Shown here: positions 59,131 to 64,000 of the stretch, piece after piece | Layout: each line of letters begins with the position of its first letter | Numbering within the stretch: position 1 is the first letter of the stretch | Origin: Glebionis coronaria | Taxonomy: Eukaryota > Streptophyta > Magnoliopsida > Asterales > Asteraceae | Assembly: GCA_025667525.1 (NCBI GenBank) | Contig: CM046876.1 | Span: 573,807,469 to 573,871,468, forward strand | DNA length: 64,000 nucleotides | Reading direction: 5' to 3' | Made by a program: the position numbers and the translations under genes | Notes under the pieces: generated by a model | What the model was told of the DNA's origin: nothing | What the model saw: only the letters and a program-made list of their open reading frames with translations | Database searches by the model: none

Positions 59131-60189
59131 GCTTGGCCTGGGTACGGTGGCCGTGGGAGGCGTTTTCCCCACGACGCGAGCGTGCCATTCCGTCTATGGC
59201 GTTTTCATGGTTTGGGCCGAGATAGGCGGCCAAACGATGGGCGAAAACGTGAACTGAAAACGCGATAAGCTTAATCGTGGCTCGCGTTTTCGAGTCGCGT
59301 TTTTGTTTAAATAATATTTTTTTTCAAATAAAATTTGTTACGGTCGAATTTTAAAAAGTATTATCTTTTTTTTTTCAATTTTCAAAATCTTTATTTTAAA
59401 CTTTAACCCCTTTCAAATATATATATACTTTTTACGGTATAAAAATAAAAATAATACGATATGAATGTCGAAATTTACGAATCTTAGGATCAAGATGTTA
59501 TGGAAGATTATGTACGGTATCTTGGATATTGGTAACAATTGGAAATGTTGGATGAGGAGGAAACCGAAAGTTCGCTTAATATTGGTCTGTTTGTTAGATG
59601 ATACATACCACGTGAACGAGAAGAGGCAGAAGCTAAGCTTATAGGAGATTACTTTGGTGATGTCGAAACAACGCCAAAATATCCAGAAGAAATTTTTGAC
59701 GGAAGTACGGTATGAGTTTTACGCTTTTTAAAAAAAGTAGTTCATGATATTACATATTACAATGTTCGACGGCCACCCAATACTTTTATTCTTTTAGATA
59801 ATGTTTTGGTTGTACGAGTCGTTTAGTTTTAGTTCAATTATAAAATGCACATACGTCATACGCCGACTCATCACCCGATGTACTTGATGAGTACTTGCAA
59901 GTTGTCGAACGTTGTTTTTAATGTTTATGGAACTTTACTAAATATATATACGTATTATATCTTAAATAGTATTTGAGAACGCCTAATTTTGAAAATATAT
60001 ATGATCTCCACGAAAGAAAACACGATCTTTCAGGTATGTTCGATAGCATCGATTGTATGCATTGAGAATAAATATTTGTCATAAAGCCTTACACGGTTAA
60101 TTTAAAAAGGTGTGATAAGAAGTACCCTATAATTATGCTCGAGGCGGTTGCGGATCAACAATTACGAATTTGTCATGCTTATTAATAAG
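59131..60189 (+). pseudogene. Decayed PIF/Harbinger transposon (HARBI1-like transposase)
   Basis: From the ATG at 59461 one frame reads EDYVRYLGYW, LDEEETESS, YIPREREEAEAKLIGDYFGD and TPKYPEEIF with three stops. After frame changes come VHDITYY, DSSPDVLDEYLQV, YLRTPNFENIYDLHERKH, GMFDSIDCMHWE and DKKYPIIMLEAVADQQLRI. This order is that of plant HARBI1/ALP1-like DDE transposases, including the first catalytic Asp (SIDCMHW). The GC-rich block at 59131-59300 (GGTGGCCGTGGGAGGCGTTT..., GGCGTTTTC repeats) is probably the 5' terminal region. The C-terminal half and 3' end are missing where the Athila-like LTR starts at 60190. Dead element. Confidence 0.8.
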
Positions 60190-60611
60190 TGTGAAAACAC
60201 TTATCCTTTTACCACTTAATTATAATAAAAACAAGACCATAACGTATATTTTACGTCGTAAAAGTCGGAATTATGCGTGGTTTGTGTTTTTATTGTGTTT
60301 TAGGACCAAAATGTGAAAAAGGAAGAAAACACGGGCTTTTATCGAAGAAAAAGAGAAAAGACGAAGTCAAAAGATCAAAAGTGCAAGAAGAACGGAAGTC
60401 AAAGGCCTATTCTGAAGATTTATCGATGAAAAAGTCTAAATACGAAAGTTTGACAAAGTCGAAGAACCAAGTCAACTGAATGAAGAAATTAGAAGACGAG
60501 TTCATATTATCATTCGACTAATCCCGAGACAAAGTCGAGAAAGACGAGTCATTTAAAAAGACGAGAAGACAAAAGGAAGAAAGAAAAAACCATCCTACCA
60601 ACTCCCTTCTC

Positions 60612-60646
60612 CTATAAATACCCTCCTAATGCTTCATTAGGAGGGT
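60612..60646 (+). promoter_or_regulatory. TATA box plus 12-bp perfect hairpin
   Basis: TATAAATA (60613-60620) adjoins ACCCTCCTAATG (60620-60631), loop CTT and CATTAGGAGGGT (60635-60646). The hairpin spans the expected transcription start of the LTR. Confidence 0.65.
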
Positions 60647-61189
60647 GTTAGTTAGTTTTTTAGTAGTCATTTATTTTTCTTAATTTTTCATATCTTTAGA
60701 GAGAAGTAGGTGATTCTACTTTCTCTTACTAGATTTCTTCCATCTTTTCTTTCAAGTTTTAAGTTTTTCATTTAATCTTGTTTGGAATTCTTAATCTACA
60801 AGTTCAAGTTCAAGTTTTTCATCTTCTATCTTATTCTACCTTTCTTGTTCTTGATTTGATTTTGATTCGGATCAATGATGCATCTTGTTTCATCTTGATG
60901 TTTGTTTGATTAAAAAGTTTACCTTTTTGTTCCTATCAATTTCATACTACTTAAGATTTTAGCTTTTTGTGCTTATAGCTTATTTCTTGTTTAGCTTATT
61001 TCTTTTTAAGTGTCTTTAAAAATTTAATCTTTTTAAAAGTTTGTTTTATAAATCTTGCTTATTTAGTGTTTTAAATGTTTTAAATTCGTGCTTATTTAGA
61101 ATTGGTTAAGTTTTGGTAGTTGCTTATTCGGTTCGACTTATTTTGCTTTTTGTACCCCATCGTAACAGTTTTAAGGGTTTACCCATTCC

Positions 61190-61690
61190 GATCGAGTAAG
61201 TGTGATCGCATAAACTCAAGGGTTTCTACTTGCGATCCATTACTGCGATCAAAGACTATGATCATACTACGATCGTCCATCACGATCCCGATCACGATCC
61301 ACTTGTTGCGATCTGTGGCTTCGATCTGTGTTACGATCCGTAGGTGCGATCCAAGGTCACGAACCAAACCTTAGATCCGTGGGTGCGATCGCTTGTCACG
61401 ATCGGTCATCACGATCTAGGCTACGATCCACCACTGTGATCCAGACCACGATCCATCTTGCGATCGATTGTCACGATCGTGTGTTGCGATCGTGAGTACG
61501 ATCTGGACTACGATCTGTGGCTTCAATCCGTGGGTGCGATCAGGGACCACGATCGTTCGTCACGGTCTGTGGTTGCGATCTGTTGGATACGATCCAATCT
61601 TTCGATCCATGTGTGTTGTGATAGCTCGCTACGATCGGCCAGTGCGATCGAAGGGTGCGATCGTGGGCTGCGATCCGTGTTGCGATCTGA
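61190..61690. repeat. ~13-bp-phased CGATC array (~38 units)
   Basis: I count 35 GATC sites from 61190 to 61684. Successive spacings are nearly all 12-14 bp (or about twice that where one site is mutated, for example CGAACC, CAATCC and CGGTCT). The core (C)GATC is kept; the other ~8 bases vary, favouring GT/TG before the core. It lies between TATA and primer site, so it would be transcribed. Confidence 0.9.
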
Positions 61691-62014
61691 CCACTGTTCT
61701 TTGTTTGTTTTACTTAGTTATTTTTCGAAGTGTATTTCCTTCCCGCCATTTTTGTCTAAGTTTAGTTTCACAGTGTCTTGTCTTATTTTATCTTTAATTT
61801 TTTTTTATTATTAAGTCTTAAATTTGTTTAATCTCTTTATAATTATTATTTGTCTTAACTCATTTAAAATAGATAATCAAAAGCTCCCCATGTTAGTTAC
61901 CAACACCAATAATTCCACCTTAAACCTAGATCAATTCGATTAGATACCGAGAACGATTGAGTACACATATGTAAACACCATTAAATCAAATGACTGCTAA
62001 ATCTCCATATTAAA

Positions 62015-62032
62015 TGGCGCCGCTGCCGACTC
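62015..62032 (+). other. Primer-binding site (Asp tRNA type, Athila-like)
   Basis: TGGCGCCGCTGCCGACTC resembles the TGGCGCCGTTGCCGGGG site of Athila/Tat Gypsy elements. Confidence 0.8.
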
Positions 62033-62255
62033 TTTTCGTAAAGATTAACGTTTTTTAGTGAGAAAAATTAGATTTTGGGATCCGTTCTTTTGGGAACCTT
62101 ATTTTCAAACACAAAAATTTCAAAAATCCTAAAAAATATAAAATTTTCAATAAAAAATAAAAAAGATAAAAACTCAAAAATATTGTATTTAATTTTAGTG
62201 TATGCGTACTTGATATTCGTCTTATTCTGAGCACGAGACTCGTAGAGACTTAGAT

Positions 62256-64000
62256 ATGGCCGGTGTGCATAATAATAACAACCCACCTCACCCCAATTTG
62301 AATAATAACAACAATAACAACCATGTCCCTCCACCCGACCTTCGCACGATGGAGGAGCTTTGTCAACCAACTATGAACGGACGTGGAGGACCGATTGCGC
62401 CGATGCAAATCACGGCTCCCGAATTTTCGTTGAAGCATCACATGATCCAACAAGTTCAAAACGCTTGTCCATTTCGCGGATTACGGATGATGATGCCAAC
62501 AAACACCTCGATAAATTCATAACCGTCACTCAAAGCATGAAATTGCCCGGTGTTTCCATGGATTTTCTTCGCCTTCATCTTTTTCCACACACTTTATCCC
62601 ACCATGCCGAAAAATGGTTTGATCGTCTTCCCAAAAACTCAATTCATACATGGGACGAAATGACTCAAAAAATTTTGTTGCACTACTTTCCACCATCCAT
62701 GGTCACTAGTCTTCGTGATCAAATCAGTGGTTTCACTCAAGAACCTGATGAGTCGCTTTTCGATGCTTGGGAACGTTATAATGTCTTGATCGATCGTTGT
62801 CCTAATCATAATATGCTCCCTGTCACTTTAATTGATACTTTCTACATTGGTTTAACTTTTCGTGATCATGATACGATTAATGCTGCCGCCGGTGGTACAT
62901 TCAGGAAGAGAAGACCCGAGGAGTGTAGAGAGCTTATAGAGAACATGACCACTCACCACAAAAATTGGGATTCATCCGCATCTTCAAGAAATAACCCGAG
63001 GGCCAATGTTTCTTCTACTTCATCAAACCCCGAGATAACCGAACTTACCCGCCAAATAGCCGAGATGAACAAAAATTTCTTAACCATGGCTACGAACCAA
63101 TTTCAACAAGTTAAAGCTGTCACACCTTCTTGTGAGATTTGCGGGAGTTCTCATTCATACACCGATTTTCTTTCTACTCATGACAATCCGGAAAACGTGT
63201 ATGCGGCTAACGGTAACTTTTCCACGGGAGGCTATCAAGCACGTCCTCAAGGTGACCGCAATTTGCTAAGTTATCGTTCAAACAACTTTCTTTCACCACC
63301 AGGTTTTCCTCCTCAAAACCAAACCAACTTCAATCGTAACAATCAAAACCAACCTCGAGCTCCTAATCAATATCAAACCCGAAGAAACCCATATCCACCT
63401 CAAGGAAATAATCAAGTTTATCAACAAACCACTTATCAACCACCTGATTACCAAGTTCCCCATCCTAACCAACCCACGACATACAATCAAGAGGTTGAAA
63501 CATACATGAGGACTAATGACGCGCTGGTGAAGAATCTTCAGAGTCAAATCATCAACTTGAAAGGTAACATGGCGAAACAAGGGAATGATCTTCGAGCCGA
63601 GCTTAGAAATGACATGTGAAACTCTTTAAGCAGTCAAACGAATGAATTAAGGGATATGATGGCTAGTTTCTTCCCAAGTAGTCAACCCTCTGCTTCGGGT
63701 TCTCTTCCGAGTAACACCGTTGCTAATCCAAGAGGGGAGATGAAAGCAATCACTACCCGAAGTGGAAAAGGTTGTAAGGAACCCGAGATTCCTACACCTA
63801 CACCGGTGATTGTGACAAAGGAAACGAGTCCCCTTCCCCAATTCCTCCACCTTCTACTTCCACCCCTCCTACACCCAAGGATGTGAGTGAGAATTCCATT
63901 CCAAAGCCTTCGTCTCAACCCGATATACCTTACCCTTCAAGGTTGAGGAAAGAGAAGTTGAAGAACAAGGATGATATTCAAGTTTCGAACTTTCTTAAAA
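62256..64000 (+). pseudogene. Athila-like Gypsy gag, damaged, runs off the window
   Basis: The start is ATG 62256 (MAGVHNNNNPP), followed by an Asn/Pro-rich leader and MEELCQPTMNGRGGPIAP, a strong Athila-type signature. A one-base loss near 62488 shifts the frame; from there TDDDANKHLDKFITV, HAEKWFDRLPKNSIHTWDEM, LLHYFPPSMV, SLFDAWERYNVLIDRCPNHN, TINAAAGGTF and EECRELIENMT follow the family closely. The zinc knuckle CEICGSSHSYTDF lacks its last Cys. GDRNLLSYRSNNF and a Gln/Asn/Pro-rich tail follow, then TGA at 63617-63619. NSLSSQTNELRDMMASFFPS, NPRGEMKAITTRSGK and, after another frame change near 63835, IPYPSRLRKEKLK continue towards protease outside the window. Gag would form the particle; two frame changes and one stop disable it. 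Confidence 0.88.

Larger units (their letters stand above)
60190..62007 (+). repeat. 5' LTR of an Athila-like Gypsy (~1.8 kb)
   Basis: Starts TGTGAAAACAC at 60190, breaking the Harbinger frame, and ends near CTCCA at 62007, eight bases before the primer site. A TATA box (CTATAAATA, 60612-60620) is followed at once by a perfect 12-bp hairpin. A GA-rich segment (60300-60590) precedes it, and a phased CGATC array (61190-61690) fills the downstream part. The 3' partner LTR is outside the window, so boundaries rest on the primer site and the break in the Harbinger relic. Confidence 0.7.

Overview
This is nuclear DNA of a flowering plant: AT-rich, intron-bearing and dominated by transposable elements. 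The retroelement accessory protein at 23648-25918 belongs to a type I recognise from Asteraceae (Tanacetum/Artemisia-like genomes). Together with the hAT, Helitron, Tekay-like and Athila-like families seen here, that makes an Asteraceae source most likely; this is inference. Only one intact host gene is visible: a MATE/DETOXIFICATION transporter at 55916-58963 with eight coding exons and an intron in its 5'UTR.

Layout. 1-3146: gene-free DNA ending in the repeat-rich end of a CACTA transposon. 3147-8984: Helitron territory with dense palindromic (TATATCTAGATATA-type) arrays. It carries fragments of two host genes, an ACS10/12-like aminotransferase and a TRANK1-like TPR/UvrD protein, and closes with a textbook Helitron 3' end at 8984. 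9110-9735: dead U-box/ARM (PUB38-41-type) gene fragment. 10136-18785: three related Helitron 3' ends, all on the minus strand; the last pairs with a good 5' end to give a 5.4-kb element (13339-18785). 19344-20173: non-autonomous hAT with a perfect 8-bp target-site duplication (TSD).

21120-51401 is a nest of retroelements whose boundaries can be read from TSDs. An old Copia-like relic holds (a) a 4.1-kb LTR-type element carrying only an accessory ORF (22272-26348, TSD GTAGA) and (b) a minus-strand Tekay-like Gypsy (27740-49602, TSD TGTAA). The right LTR of that Gypsy is itself split by (c) a younger plus-strand Gypsy (38120-48626, TSD TTCCT). The short Copia 3' LTR is split by (d) a probable solo LTR (50085-51318, TSD CCTAC). 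Removing (b) rejoins the two halves of the Copia RNase H domain.

51402-55909: hAT-like and Mutator-like MITEs, then the MATE promoter, 5'UTR exon and 1.86-kb leader intron. 59131-60189: decayed PIF/Harbinger transposon. 60190-64000: 5' LTR, primer-binding site and damaged gag of an Athila-like Gypsy that runs off the window.

The two most unusual signals are sequence patterns rather than genes. First, a 21-bp-phased motif recurs in the LTR, the 5' end and two coding tracts of the accessory-ORF element. Second, a roughly 13-bp-phased CGATC array of about 500 bp lies inside the Athila-like LTR. All alignments here are by eye; no database search was possible.
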